Position numbers and translations under genes: made by a program. From a virus: 21,473 nt of DNA. This document shows positions 13,690-21,473 of this stretch, in pieces. Positions within the stretch are counted from its first letter, which is position 1; the number at the start of each line of letters is the position of its first letter. The notes under the pieces were generated by a model that saw only the letters and a program-made list of their open reading frames with translations, searched no databases and was not told where the DNA came from. The stretch spans positions 1 to 21,473 of the IMG/VR virus record IMGVR_UViG_3300025687_000390. The stretch is one strand, 5' to 3'.

Positions 13690-14619
13690 ATGTTAGTAAG
13701 TGATGCGATTTCAAGAATAAGATTTCAAACGAACACAAACGATGACAATACAGGACGTAATGCTAATGCTTTATTTTCTAATAAAAATTTAGTAGCGCAA
13801 TTTCAAATATGTTTAGATCAATATGCTGCATTTACTAAAGGTATAGAGGCAATATTTTCATATCCTTTAGGTTTAAATGTTAGGTCAATTAATGGCCCAT
13901 CAGATGTAATTAGGTCAGAAGGCTATAGATTTATATATCTTTGGCGTGGTGGGCGTAGATATTCATTAAACATAAAAGAATTAAACTATACACAAACAAG
14001 ATTCCCATACCAAACTTATTCAGGAATTCCCCAGTACGTCAGTATTTGGAATGATGAAATATATTTCTATCCTGATTCTTCAACTAATTATTTAACTGCT
14101 ACATTAGCAAGTGAGCTAAGTATTACGGAAACAACAATAACAGTTGATTCAACAACTAATTTTCCTGAACAAAATGGCAGATTAACCATAGGGACAGAGA
14201 AAATATTATATCAGTCTAAAAATGATACGCAGTTTTTAAATTGTACTAGAGGCATTGAAAATACAACTGCGGCTTTGCATGATGCTGGTTCAACTGTTAA
14301 TGAGAATAACTTGATGATTTTTTATAATAAAAGAGTTAAAAAAATTAGTGTAGATGATAACGATGTTATTTTTCCAGAGGATATGGCTAGAGAACTACCT
14401 ATTCCAGAGGAGCATATGATATCCATAATTGATCTTACAACCTATATGCTATTACAAAAAATAGATGCAGTTAGAGCAGAACCATACAAAATAGATGCAG
14501 CTCAATTTTTAAGATTAGCTAAAGAAGATGTGGAATGGGGCAGATCAAACATAACCTCAGGGTTGATGATTAGTCAGCCTTTAGACTTTGAAGTTAATAA
14601 CACAGGAGTTACTTTCTAA
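13690..14619 (+). CDS. Probable head-tail adaptor (connector) protein with inserted beta module
   Basis: This 309-residue protein starts with MLVSDAISRIRFQTNT and a helical first part (residues 1-60) like podovirus adaptor proteins that dock under the portal. The C-terminus returns to helix (HMISIIDLTTYMLLQKIDAV, AQFLRLAKEDVEWGRS), as expected for the same fold. Between them, about residues 135-205, sits a beta module with the pattern FPEQNGRLTIGTEKILYQSK ... LNCTRGIENTTAALHDAGST. I know this RG-x3-T-A-x2-H-x2-G element from many phage structural proteins. A strong AGGAGG precedes the start; the stop abuts the next ATG. Confidence 0.7.
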   Translation: MLVSDAISRIRFQTNTNDDNTGRNANALFSNKNLVAQFQICLDQYAAFTKGIEAIFSYPLGLNVRSINGPSDVIRSEGYRFIYLWRGGRRYSLNIKELNYTQTRFPYQTYSGIPQYVSIWNDEIYFYPDSSTNYLTATLASELSITETTITVDSTTNFPEQNGRLTIGTEKILYQSKNDTQFLNCTRGIENTTAALHDAGSTVNENNLMIFYNKRVKKISVDDNDVIFPEDMARELPIPEEHMISIIDLTTYMLLQKIDAVRAEPYKIDAAQFLRLAKEDVEWGRSNITSGLMISQPLDFEVNNTGVTF

Positions 14620-16401
14620 ATGGAACTAGAACTTCAACAGAGTAGAGGTTTAAGAAACGATAGAAGCCGTAAGTTTATAGGCCCTGAATATTTTTATGAT
14701 ATGGCCAATTATAACTTTGATGACATTATAGGGTGTAATAGAATCAATTTTCCTGAAATTGAATATAACATTGGTGGCACTGATGGCATTGATGGCATGT
14801 TTGAGTTTCGTTATATAGATGTAAATTCAACATTACAAAAAGAATATATTGTTGTTGTTGGCGGTAATGTTGTTAAAGATTTTTTAAGTACTCCAGTAAC
14901 AATCTATACAGGACTAACAGCAAACGAAAAATGTACTTTTGCGGTCTTGAATGACAAGTTATTTATTTCCAATGGAGTAGATAATGTGCTGGTTTATGAT
15001 GGATCTTATGTTTATGAAATGGGCGCACCTTTAGCTCGAAACTTAAACGAAGCAGGCTCATTAACAGGAGATTATTTTTACGCAATCACATACACAGTTG
15101 ATGGCGTAGAACTAGTCACAGGTGCAGTTTCAAATACAGTTACAGTTTCATCAGAACGTATTGATGTAACATTGCCCATTGGCCCTACAGGTACAACACA
15201 AAGGGATTTATATAGAACTGAGGCTGGTGGAACTGATCTTTATCATTGTCATAACATTAATGATAATACGACAACTACATTTACTGATAATGTAGGTGAT
15301 GGTAATTTAGGTTCAGGTATTCCTTCTGTTAATAGTGAAGCTCCAAAACCTAAATTTATTACAGTTAAAGATGAACGGTTAGTAGGAGTAGGTGTTAGTA
15401 GACGACCAAACTATTTATATTATTCAGAAACTGAAATAGAAAGTTTGTTTGCAACTATAGGGGTAACGGATGTATCAGGGGTAGGAAATGATAATACAGG
15501 CTTAACTGGAATGGCAATTGATTACAATGAGATTGTTGTTTTTTCAGAAAAGCGTATATACATAGTTGATGTATCAGGTACGACTGCGTCAGTAAGACAA
15601 ACGAATTCAAACATTGGCTGTTTAGATGGTCATTCAATTGCAAAAGTACCACCACAAGCACAATTTGATGGTGGTTTGATGTTTGTTTCAACTGAATATG
15701 ACATACGTATATTTAATGGCAATTTGAAAGTAAATCTTGCTACTTCATTTGATAACTTAGCAACTGAAAACTTTTCTGCGCAATTAAATGCAAATGAAAT
15801 GAGATTAAAAATGGAGGGTAGAGAGTTAGAAGGGTTTTTTTATGATTATAAATATCACCTGATAATAGATGATGAAATATATATTTACGATATACGAATA
15901 CTTGGTTGGTCAAGGTATTTCATTAAGACAAATAGTTATAGCCCTGTTTGGCGTGTATTTGGCCTTCTTAATGATAATTTTTACATTGGTCAATCAGGAA
16001 CTGGAATAGTAGAAGAAATGTATCGATCTAATCAGTATCGTTCAGAAAATGTAAATTCTTTTTTTGAGACTGGAGAGCTATTAGTAGATGATAATTATAA
16101 ACTTTGGAAATATATGAACGTATATTATTCAAATACAGGTAATGTAGTCCAAAATGTAATCATAACTCCAGATAATAACTCAAATTTAAGTAATACTGTT
16201 AATTTCAGATATAGCGCAGACGGCTTTGATGAAAATTATTTTTCCCCTACTTATTTTGAAACTTCTACAGGTACAGATGACTATATTTTAATTCATATGA
16301 ATAAATATGCACGTTGGTTGAGGTTAAGGTTTGAATGTGCCTCAAAATTTAATTTTCGTGGCTACAAAATAGAAATTGAAGGACTAACAAATAAAGAATG
16401 A
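14620..16401 (+). CDS. Probable tail hub / DNA-stabilisation protein, P22 gp10-like beta-propeller
   Basis: This 593-residue beta-rich protein starts immediately after the adaptor stop. The middle (KDERLVGVGVSRRPNYLYYS, EIVVFSEKRIYIVDVSG, GGLMFVSTEYDIRIFNG) has the repeated blade-like form of propeller proteins in short-tailed phages, such as P22 gp10, which plug the vertex and hold DNA in. The last 150 residues form a separate beta domain (LWKYMNVYYSNTGNV, ARWLRLRFECASKFNF). Position directly after the adaptor supports this. A tail tubular protein is the alternative. It ends with an ATGA overlap into the acetyltransferase gene. Confidence 0.65.
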   Translation: MELELQQSRGLRNDRSRKFIGPEYFYDMANYNFDDIIGCNRINFPEIEYNIGGTDGIDGMFEFRYIDVNSTLQKEYIVVVGGNVVKDFLSTPVTIYTGLTANEKCTFAVLNDKLFISNGVDNVLVYDGSYVYEMGAPLARNLNEAGSLTGDYFYAITYTVDGVELVTGAVSNTVTVSSERIDVTLPIGPTGTTQRDLYRTEAGGTDLYHCHNINDNTTTTFTDNVGDGNLGSGIPSVNSEAPKPKFITVKDERLVGVGVSRRPNYLYYSETEIESLFATIGVTDVSGVGNDNTGLTGMAIDYNEIVVFSEKRIYIVDVSGTTASVRQTNSNIGCLDGHSIAKVPPQAQFDGGLMFVSTEYDIRIFNGNLKVNLATSFDNLATENFSAQLNANEMRLKMEGRELEGFFYDYKYHLIIDDEIYIYDIRILGWSRYFIKTNSYSPVWRVFGLLNDNFYIGQSGTGIVEEMYRSNQYRSENVNSFFETGELLVDDNYKLWKYMNVYYSNTGNVVQNVIITPDNNSNLSNTVNFRYSADGFDENYFSPTYFETSTGTDDYILIHMNKYARWLRLRFECASKFNFRGYKIEIEGLTNKE

Positions 16402-16862
16402 TTATTAAAAAGCTTGAAATGGATCAAGAAAAAGAATTTTTAGAGAGGTGTAAAGAATATTTGGAATGGGTTTCTACAAACACAAACCCAAACTATGTGT
16501 GGTCACTTACAGAAGCTAAAAATGAATTAGATTACACATTGAAAAATGGGATTGTATATATAGCAGAACAAGCGAATCATATTATAGGCTCTATTGCTTT
16601 TGCTATAACACCTATGTTCATGTCATTAGAAAAAATAGCGCACGAAAAGGTATGGCATTGTAATAAAAATTTACCAATTAAAACTAAATACAAAGTGTTG
16701 GTTGGACTATTAGAAAAAGCAAATGAATGGGCAATCAAAAACAGAGTAGATAGATTGATAATTTCAGCACATTCTAAAAATCCAAGTGTCAAAATACTTC
16801 ATAAACATGGGTATTTAGAAAGCGAAACATTTTATGAAAAGGAGTTAAATTATGGGTTCTAG
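16398..16862 (+). CDS. GNAT-type N-acetyltransferase-like protein
   Basis: This 154-residue protein follows a GNAT outline: alpha-helical opening (residues 8-25), beta strand GIVYIAEQANHIIGSIAFAI (about 51-70), helix KYKVLVGLLEKANEWAIKN, and closing strands DRLIISAHSKNPSVKILHKHGYLE, where NPSVKILHKHGY matches the common N-x-A/S-...-x-K-x-G-(F/Y) ending. The usual acetyl-CoA loop (Q/R-x2-G-x-G/A) before the central helix is not evident, so catalysis is uncertain. Similar proteins occur among structural genes of several podoviruses, where their substrate is unknown. It has an ATGA overlap with the hub gene and overlaps the next gene by 11 bases. Confidence 0.65.
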   Translation: MIIKKLEMDQEKEFLERCKEYLEWVSTNTNPNYVWSLTEAKNELDYTLKNGIVYIAEQANHIIGSIAFAITPMFMSLEKIAHEKVWHCNKNLPIKTKYKVLVGLLEKANEWAIKNRVDRLIISAHSKNPSVKILHKHGYLESETFYEKELNYGF

Positions 16863-17301
16863 ATCAAGAGAAGGAAGAAGGCAAAGAGAGTTTGAAAGAG
16901 AAGAAGCGGAAACTCAATTTGAGAGAGAAAAAGCAATATTACGTTCAACTGGTAAAGAAGCACAAAAACAATATGAGCGCGCAATGCAACAATTTGGACA
17001 AGCAACAAGCGGTACTCCACAAGCTGTTACTAGGTTACAGCAGTTGATACGTGAAAGATCATTGCCAGAACAACAAAGAGCAATGGCACAAGGCCGTATT
17101 TCTAGGCAACAGCAAGGGGTAAGAGGTATTGATGCAACTGTATTAGAACAACAACAAGCAAACGCATTACAAAGACAGCTTGCACAAGATGCTGAAAATG
17201 TAGCATTGCAACAACAGTTAAAAGATAGAGAAATGAAACAAAAATTAGCAGCAGAACAAGCTACACAAGCGATGATAAAAAGCTTTGGGATGAACGTTTA
17301 A
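16852..17301 (+). CDS. Probable internal virion / ejection protein, Gln-rich helical
   Basis: This 149-residue protein is highly charged in its first 35 residues (SREGRRQREFEREEAETQFE) and Gln/Ala-rich after that (QQQANALQRQLAQDAENVAL), so almost wholly helical and probably coiled-coil. Short Gln/Ala-rich proteins at this place, between hub and larger virion proteins, fit the ejection proteins of short-tailed phages (the T7 gp14 and P22 gp7 class), which enter the cell envelope before the DNA. That is inference from composition and order; there is no diagnostic motif. AAGGAG inside the GNAT gene marks the start. Confidence 0.55.
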   Translation: MGSRSREGRRQREFEREEAETQFEREKAILRSTGKEAQKQYERAMQQFGQATSGTPQAVTRLQQLIRERSLPEQQRAMAQGRISRQQQGVRGIDATVLEQQQANALQRQLAQDAENVALQQQLKDREMKQKLAAEQATQAMIKSFGMNV

Positions 17302-17312
17302 GGAGAAATAAA

Positions 17313-17576
17313 ATGTTACAGTTACTACCCACATTAATTCAAGTAGGAAAATCATTAATGACAGCAGGAAAAGCTGCAGGGGCTGCTGCAGGTACTTCAG
17401 GCGGATTAAAAAGTTTACTTAATTTAGGAAATATAGCAAATGCTACTGGGCTTGCAGCACAGACAGTAAAAGATATAGATGATTATGAAGCTAGTATAAT
17501 GCCTGGTCAATCAAGGCGTATCCCTACAGTGAGACAAGGTAGCTTACAAAATTTACTAAGAGATTATTACGGATAG
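17313..17576 (+). CDS. Small Ala/Gly-rich protein, possible ejection component
   Basis: This 87-residue protein has an amphipathic to hydrophobic N-terminal half (residues 1-60: LQLLPTLIQVGKSLMTAGKA, then AAGAAAGTSGGLKSLL) and a polar end (SRRIPTVRQGSLQNLLRDYY). Gly/Ala-rich membrane-active helices of this kind are common among ejection proteins. A strong AAGGAG precedes the ATG. It forms a tight group with its neighbours (gaps of about 10 bases). The family is unknown. Confidence 0.55.
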   Translation: MLQLLPTLIQVGKSLMTAGKAAGAAAGTSGGLKSLLNLGNIANATGLAAQTVKDIDDYEASIMPGQSRRIPTVRQGSLQNLLRDYYG

Positions 17577-17585
17577 GAGGGACAA

Positions 17586-18983
17586 GTGGCCAGACAAAAT
17601 GCAAGTGTAGATAATTTGAGACAAGACCAAATAAACTTTAGAAACATAAAAAAGAAACCAGTTTTACAAGTTGGCAATCTAGCAAATCAACCACCAGTAC
17701 TTAATCAAGTACAATTTCAACAGGAAGATTTCAAGCAACCTGATAGAGAATCCATGACTGCTAACTTTATATCTAATTTATTGCCTAAAGCAGGAGAAGT
17801 TGTAGGTGGTGTAGTAAGTAGAGGGCAAGAATTAGCAGGTACAGGTTTAGAAAAATTAACTGAGTTAGCAAAAGATCCTAGGACATATGAAACATTAGCT
17901 AATATTGGTCAGATTGCATATGCATATGAAGACCCATATACATCACAAGCTTTAGGTAGAGTAGCATCTGGTTTAGGAGCAGAAAGAATTGCTAAACAAG
18001 AAGCAGAAACAGAAAAAGCTAAATTAGCTAGTGAGCTATTAAAACAAGATTATGAGGCTTTGGGAACTTATACTCGTGCGGATTTTAGAGAAGCAAGAGA
18101 GGGAGATAATCCTGACTATGTACAAGAAGCTATGTTGCCAAGCGGTAGAACAGTGTCTTTGTTTAATCAAAAAGCAGCTACTGAAGCTGGAGAGTTAGCA
18201 CTTAAAGGTCAACCTAAAGCACCTACAGGATATATTCCTTTAGATCCTAACCTTGAAGCTTCTTTAGCAGATATTAAAGAAGATACAGTTTTTAAACAAA
18301 GTGGTGCAGTTAGTGGTGATTTTGTTGATCCAGAAAAGGTAGCAAAAATTGTAGAGCAAAAAGCAATAGATACTAATGATTTATTATCTCAGCAAAGTGC
18401 TGCAAAAGTTATGGATGAAGTAATTGAAGATATAATATTTAATGAAGACTTAGATAATTTAATAGGAAAAAATAAACTAGGACCATTTAACTTTAGAAAA
18501 AGATTTTTGGCAGGGCTATTAGGATTTTCAGAAACAGAAGAAGACCTTTTAGCAAATTTAGATGTTATAGATTCTGAAAAAATATTATCAACTTTATTAG
18601 CTCTTAAAGAAAAAGGCGGAGGCTCTACAGGGTTTGGTGCATTAAATCAAAAAGAATTAGAAGTTATTGCTAATTCACTAGCTAGTTTAAACACGAATCA
18701 ATCTAAAGAGCAATTTATAAAACAACTAAGAAGAATACAAAATAAAATTGGTAATAATGCATTAAATGCGCAGAAAGCATATGGAAAAAAATATGTAACT
18801 GAAGGTATAGAAATGTATGAAAGTCCATATGATGTTAAAGGTAATAGAAAATCTATAGATAACATAAAAAATAATCAAAATACTAAGCCAAATATTACTG
18901 ATATTATTTATGGCAATGTACCTAAGCAGACAACAACTGATTATTCTAGCTTAAGTGATGATGATCTTATGAGAGGATTATAA
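17586..18983 (+). CDS. Unknown large virion-type protein, possible ejection protein
   Basis: This 465-residue protein starts at GTG, the only non-ATG start I see in the cluster, chosen because AGGAGGG lies four bases upstream. The N-terminus is Gln/Asn-rich and extended (residues 1-55). A Gly/Ala segment (EVVGGVVSRGQELAGTGLEK, about 71-90) precedes a helical, Lys/Glu-rich body. The remainder contains Ile/Leu-rich helices but no enzyme motif I can find, and no lysozyme or transglycosylase signature. Order and composition suggest an internal virion protein; the family is not recognised. One base separates it from the next gene. Confidence 0.55.
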   Translation: MARQNASVDNLRQDQINFRNIKKKPVLQVGNLANQPPVLNQVQFQQEDFKQPDRESMTANFISNLLPKAGEVVGGVVSRGQELAGTGLEKLTELAKDPRTYETLANIGQIAYAYEDPYTSQALGRVASGLGAERIAKQEAETEKAKLASELLKQDYEALGTYTRADFREAREGDNPDYVQEAMLPSGRTVSLFNQKAATEAGELALKGQPKAPTGYIPLDPNLEASLADIKEDTVFKQSGAVSGDFVDPEKVAKIVEQKAIDTNDLLSQQSAAKVMDEVIEDIIFNEDLDNLIGKNKLGPFNFRKRFLAGLLGFSETEEDLLANLDVIDSEKILSTLLALKEKGGGSTGFGALNQKELEVIANSLASLNTNQSKEQFIKQLRRIQNKIGNNALNAQKAYGKKYVTEGIEMYESPYDVKGNRKSIDNIKNNQNTKPNITDIIYGNVPKQTTTDYSSLSDDDLMRGL

Positions 18984-18984
18984 A

Positions 18985-21066
18985 ATGGCAATTGATTTAG
19001 AAAGATATGCAGAAGCATATAGAAGAGGATTGTTGAATGAAGATCAAAACCTAAGACTTGAAGAACTAGAAAGAAGGGGACTTGTACAGCTAGAAAGGCC
19101 ACCAATAAAACAACAACAAGTAGAACAACCAAAATTAAATAGACTAGCTAGTATTGCTAGAACAGTAATGGAAAGCACATTTCCTGCATTAGGTGCACGT
19201 AGAGATAAAGATATTAAAGAAGAGGCAAGAAATGTACTTGATATAGCTTCTTATACCACTACTCCAGCTGGTTTAGTAAGTAAAGCAGCACAAGCAGGAA
19301 AAATTGCAAAATTTGCTGCACAAACAGTACCGCAAGCAGTAGCAGGAGCAGGAGCTACTTATTTAGGTCAAAGAGAAAAAGGTGTGTTGCGTGGGCAATC
19401 TGCATTAGATGCTGCATCAGGATTTGGATTAGAACTTGGCGCACAGGCAACTTTAAAAGGGATTGGAAAAGGTTTGGGGTTTGGTGCTAAACAATTAACA
19501 AAAAAATTGCCAGAAGATCTTGTTTCTAAAGCTAAACAGTATGTAGCAGATAAATCTAAAACAGCAGAGCAGAGAACAAAGCAAATAATAAGGCTAGGAA
19601 AGAAAGCAATAGCTAACAATAAAAAAATAGGAACAGAATTAGAAAATATAGCTAATAAAGCAGATAAAGCAAATAAAAATATAGCAAAACAAGCAGCAAC
19701 TAAACTAAAAGATGCTAATAGAAAATTTCATGAAGCTAATAAAGATAAATCTGAACTTATAACTGATATAAGTGATGTAGATATAGATAATTTTATAAGA
19801 CAAGAACATCAACGTTTAAAAACAGCAGCAGAGCCACTTATTGAAGGCGGACAAAAAAAAGTAAGAGAAGCAGAAGAACAAGTATTAAAGGATTTTGAAA
19901 AAAGATTTTTATTAGAACCTAAAATAGTTACTGAAACACAAGTTAATGAATTAGGAATACCAATTACAAGAACTGTAGAAAAAAAAGGTGCTAAGCCATT
20001 TAAAAATAGACAAGAAATTTTTAAAGAACTTGGAAATATACAAGATAAAGCACAGCAAGGATTTCAAGAAGGAGCTAAAGAAAATCCAGCATTATATAGA
20101 GATATTTACCAGCAATTTACTAAATTCTTTAAAGATAATAGCCAAAAATACAGTGATCATATGGAATTAGGCCAAGATTTAGTTCGTATGCAAGGCGCAA
20201 AAGTAGATATTCCAATTACAAAAGATGGTGAGATAGTAAGTGATCTATATAATCCTAAAAAACTTAAAAGTAGTTTTGATAAAGCTATTAATAAGTTTGA
20301 TAAGTTAGCAGATCAAGATAAATTATTAGAAATAGAAAGATTAGTAGAGCAATCTAATAAGTTATTTCAAACAGATTTTAAAGTAGATAAATTATTAAGA
20401 AAATATGAAAGAAACCAAAATTTAATGAATTTTAAAGGTGCTAAAAAAGGATTAACACAAGCACAAATTGATTTATTACCTGCTAACAAAAGAAAAATAT
20501 ATAAAGATAATCAAGAGCTAGCAAAAGTTACAGAAAAAGGATTATTTACTGAACCTAAAAAATTACAAAAGTTTATTTCACCAGAAACACAAGAAGGTGT
20601 ACTAAGTGAAACTAAACTGGCGGAATTACTACCAAAAAGATTAGTAGATCAATTAGAAATAGAAGCAGCTGGTAGGTTATTAAGAGAAGGTGCTGATATT
20701 AATAAAATACCTATTGGTGTTATTGGTAACCCGTATTTAAGAGCAATAAATTTAGTTAAACGACTAGGCGTAACACCTAGAGCTCAATTTGGATTGAGAA
20801 GGTTTATGGAAAGTAAAATACCTGGTCAAATTGGTGAAGGGGCTAGAGCATTATCCCGTGTTTTATCAAGAGAATTAGTTAGAGATGATGAACAAAAGAC
20901 AGATGTTATAAGACATCCAGAAACAAATGAACCAGTGATAGTAAAAAGAGAGCCATTTCAACTTGAAAGAACAACATCAGGAAATTTAACAATTAGTCAG
21001 CAAAATAAATTAAAAAAACAAAGAGGATTAGGAGGTAATAACAATGGCATATCCATCAGACAGTGA
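18985..21066 (+). CDS. Unknown large Lys/Ala-rich protein, probable internal virion protein
   Basis: This 693-residue protein opens with IDLERYAEAYRRGLLNEDQN and EELERRGLVQ, an 'AYxRGLL...RRGL' motif I associate with large phage internal proteins. Residues 85-165 carry alternating Ala/Gly-rich, weakly hydrophobic stretches (KIAKFAAQTVPQAVAGAGAT) that could be membrane-active. Residues 170-260 are an almost continuous Lys/Ala/Asn helix (GKKAIANNKKIGTELENIAN), and the rest is helical and basic. No muramidase or protease motif was seen. AGAGGAT precedes the ATG, and it is co-translated with the upstream gene. The last 23 bases overlap the next start. Confidence 0.6.
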   Translation: MAIDLERYAEAYRRGLLNEDQNLRLEELERRGLVQLERPPIKQQQVEQPKLNRLASIARTVMESTFPALGARRDKDIKEEARNVLDIASYTTTPAGLVSKAAQAGKIAKFAAQTVPQAVAGAGATYLGQREKGVLRGQSALDAASGFGLELGAQATLKGIGKGLGFGAKQLTKKLPEDLVSKAKQYVADKSKTAEQRTKQIIRLGKKAIANNKKIGTELENIANKADKANKNIAKQAATKLKDANRKFHEANKDKSELITDISDVDIDNFIRQEHQRLKTAAEPLIEGGQKKVREAEEQVLKDFEKRFLLEPKIVTETQVNELGIPITRTVEKKGAKPFKNRQEIFKELGNIQDKAQQGFQEGAKENPALYRDIYQQFTKFFKDNSQKYSDHMELGQDLVRMQGAKVDIPITKDGEIVSDLYNPKKLKSSFDKAINKFDKLADQDKLLEIERLVEQSNKLFQTDFKVDKLLRKYERNQNLMNFKGAKKGLTQAQIDLLPANKRKIYKDNQELAKVTEKGLFTEPKKLQKFISPETQEGVLSETKLAELLPKRLVDQLEIEAAGRLLREGADINKIPIGVIGNPYLRAINLVKRLGVTPRAQFGLRRFMESKIPGQIGEGARALSRVLSRELVRDDEQKTDVIRHPETNEPVIVKREPFQLERTTSGNLTISQQNKLKKQRGLGGNNNGISIRQ

Positions 21067-21473
21067 TTTTCAGTTATATGACGGTAGTTTAATCACACAA
21101 ACACAATTTGATTATAACTTTCAAAGGATACCAGTATTTTGGTCATCAGGTAATTATGATATTAATGTTAATTCAATTACAGCAACAACTTATAACGGCT
21201 TACCAACTAATGCATTTACAGCAGTAGCAGGTGAAAGTATAGATGCAGGTGACATTGTTAGGTTTGTAGGAGCGCAAATATATAAAGCATCTAATACAAG
21301 TAGTGCAGGTATTACAAATGTAATTGGTGTATCAAGTACAACAACTGCATCAGGTCAAACAGCAACTATAGAAGTCGATTATTATAACTCTTTTTCAGGC
21401 CTAACAGCAGGCGATACATTTTATGTGGGTATAGATGGCGCAAAGACAACAACTAAGCCAACTAACTATCCAT
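21044..21473 (+). CDS. Fibre or virion appendage protein, partial at window edge
   Basis: An ATG at 21044, preceded by a strong TTAGGAGG, opens a frame that stays open to the window edge (143 codons). It begins MAYPSDSDFQLYDGSLITQT. The next part (AGESIDAGDIVRFVGAQIYK, then VIGVSSTTTASGQTATIEV, then GLTAGDTFYVGIDGAKTT) is the beta pattern common in phage tail fibres and appendages, where 'aGd.v.f..g..ykA..~viGv' and 'GLtaGdtfYv' recur. The C-terminus, including any receptor-binding part, lies outside the window. It overlaps the previous gene by 23 bases. Confidence 0.7.
   Translation, partial: MAYPSDSDFQLYDGSLITQTQFDYNFQRIPVFWSSGNYDINVNSITATTYNGLPTNAFTAVAGESIDAGDIVRFVGAQIYKASNTSSAGITNVIGVSSTTTASGQTATIEVDYYNSFSGLTAGDTFYVGIDGAKTTTKPTNYP

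Noticed and set aside
19368-19619. Minus-strand frame with a hydrophobic start
   Set aside because: It is the antisense of Ala/Lys-rich coding sequence in the 693-residue gene, which gives a spurious membrane-like translation.

Overview
The window is a stretch of an AT-rich double-stranded DNA phage (or prophage) genome. It carries the DNA-packaging, head, connector, tail and probable ejection genes of what looks most like a short-tailed, podovirus-type virus. No tape-measure, tail-tube, sheath or baseplate genes are visible. A portal, scaffold, HK97-type capsid, connector, P22 gp10-like hub, probable ejection proteins and fibres are. The host cannot be named from the sequence. Small proteins resembling families common in aquatic phages make an aquatic bacterial host plausible, but this is inference.

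Layout: (1) 1-534, minus strand: the start of a J-domain protein that runs off the left edge, preceded by a possible 22-residue leader ORF (566-634). (2) 535-974: AT-rich divergent intergenic region. (3) 975-2988, plus: probable small terminase, a small membrane protein and the large terminase. (4) 2998-5883, plus: an accessory stretch of small genes. It holds a coiled-coil/HTH protein, a zinc ribbon, a short basic protein overlapping its neighbour, a tRNA-like element with an oversized anticodon loop, an orphan integrase arm-type DNA-binding domain, a structured non-coding segment behind an extended -10 promoter, and a DUF5659-like protein. Two tandem minus-strand terminators lie inside it. 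(5) 5933-7924, minus: the portal gene, alone on the opposite strand from all other recognised morphogenesis genes. (6) 8049-end, plus: two small unknown genes, scaffold, major capsid protein, decoration-type protein, a small virion protein, a repeat-rich fibre with knob-like modules, head-tail adaptor, gp10-like hub, GNAT, four probable internal/ejection proteins and the start of a second fibre-like gene.

Function: terminase and portal would package DNA into a scaffolded HK97-fold shell. The adaptor and hub would close the vertex, fibres would bind the host, and the Gln/Ala/Lys-rich proteins downstream would enter the cell with the DNA. Genes 8049 to the right edge are tightly packed with strong ribosome-binding sites and no visible plus-strand terminator, so they look like one late operon. 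The portal needs its own promoter and appears to be stopped by the twin terminators near 4905-4986. No lysis genes, replication genes, complete integrase or CRISPR array are seen in this window.
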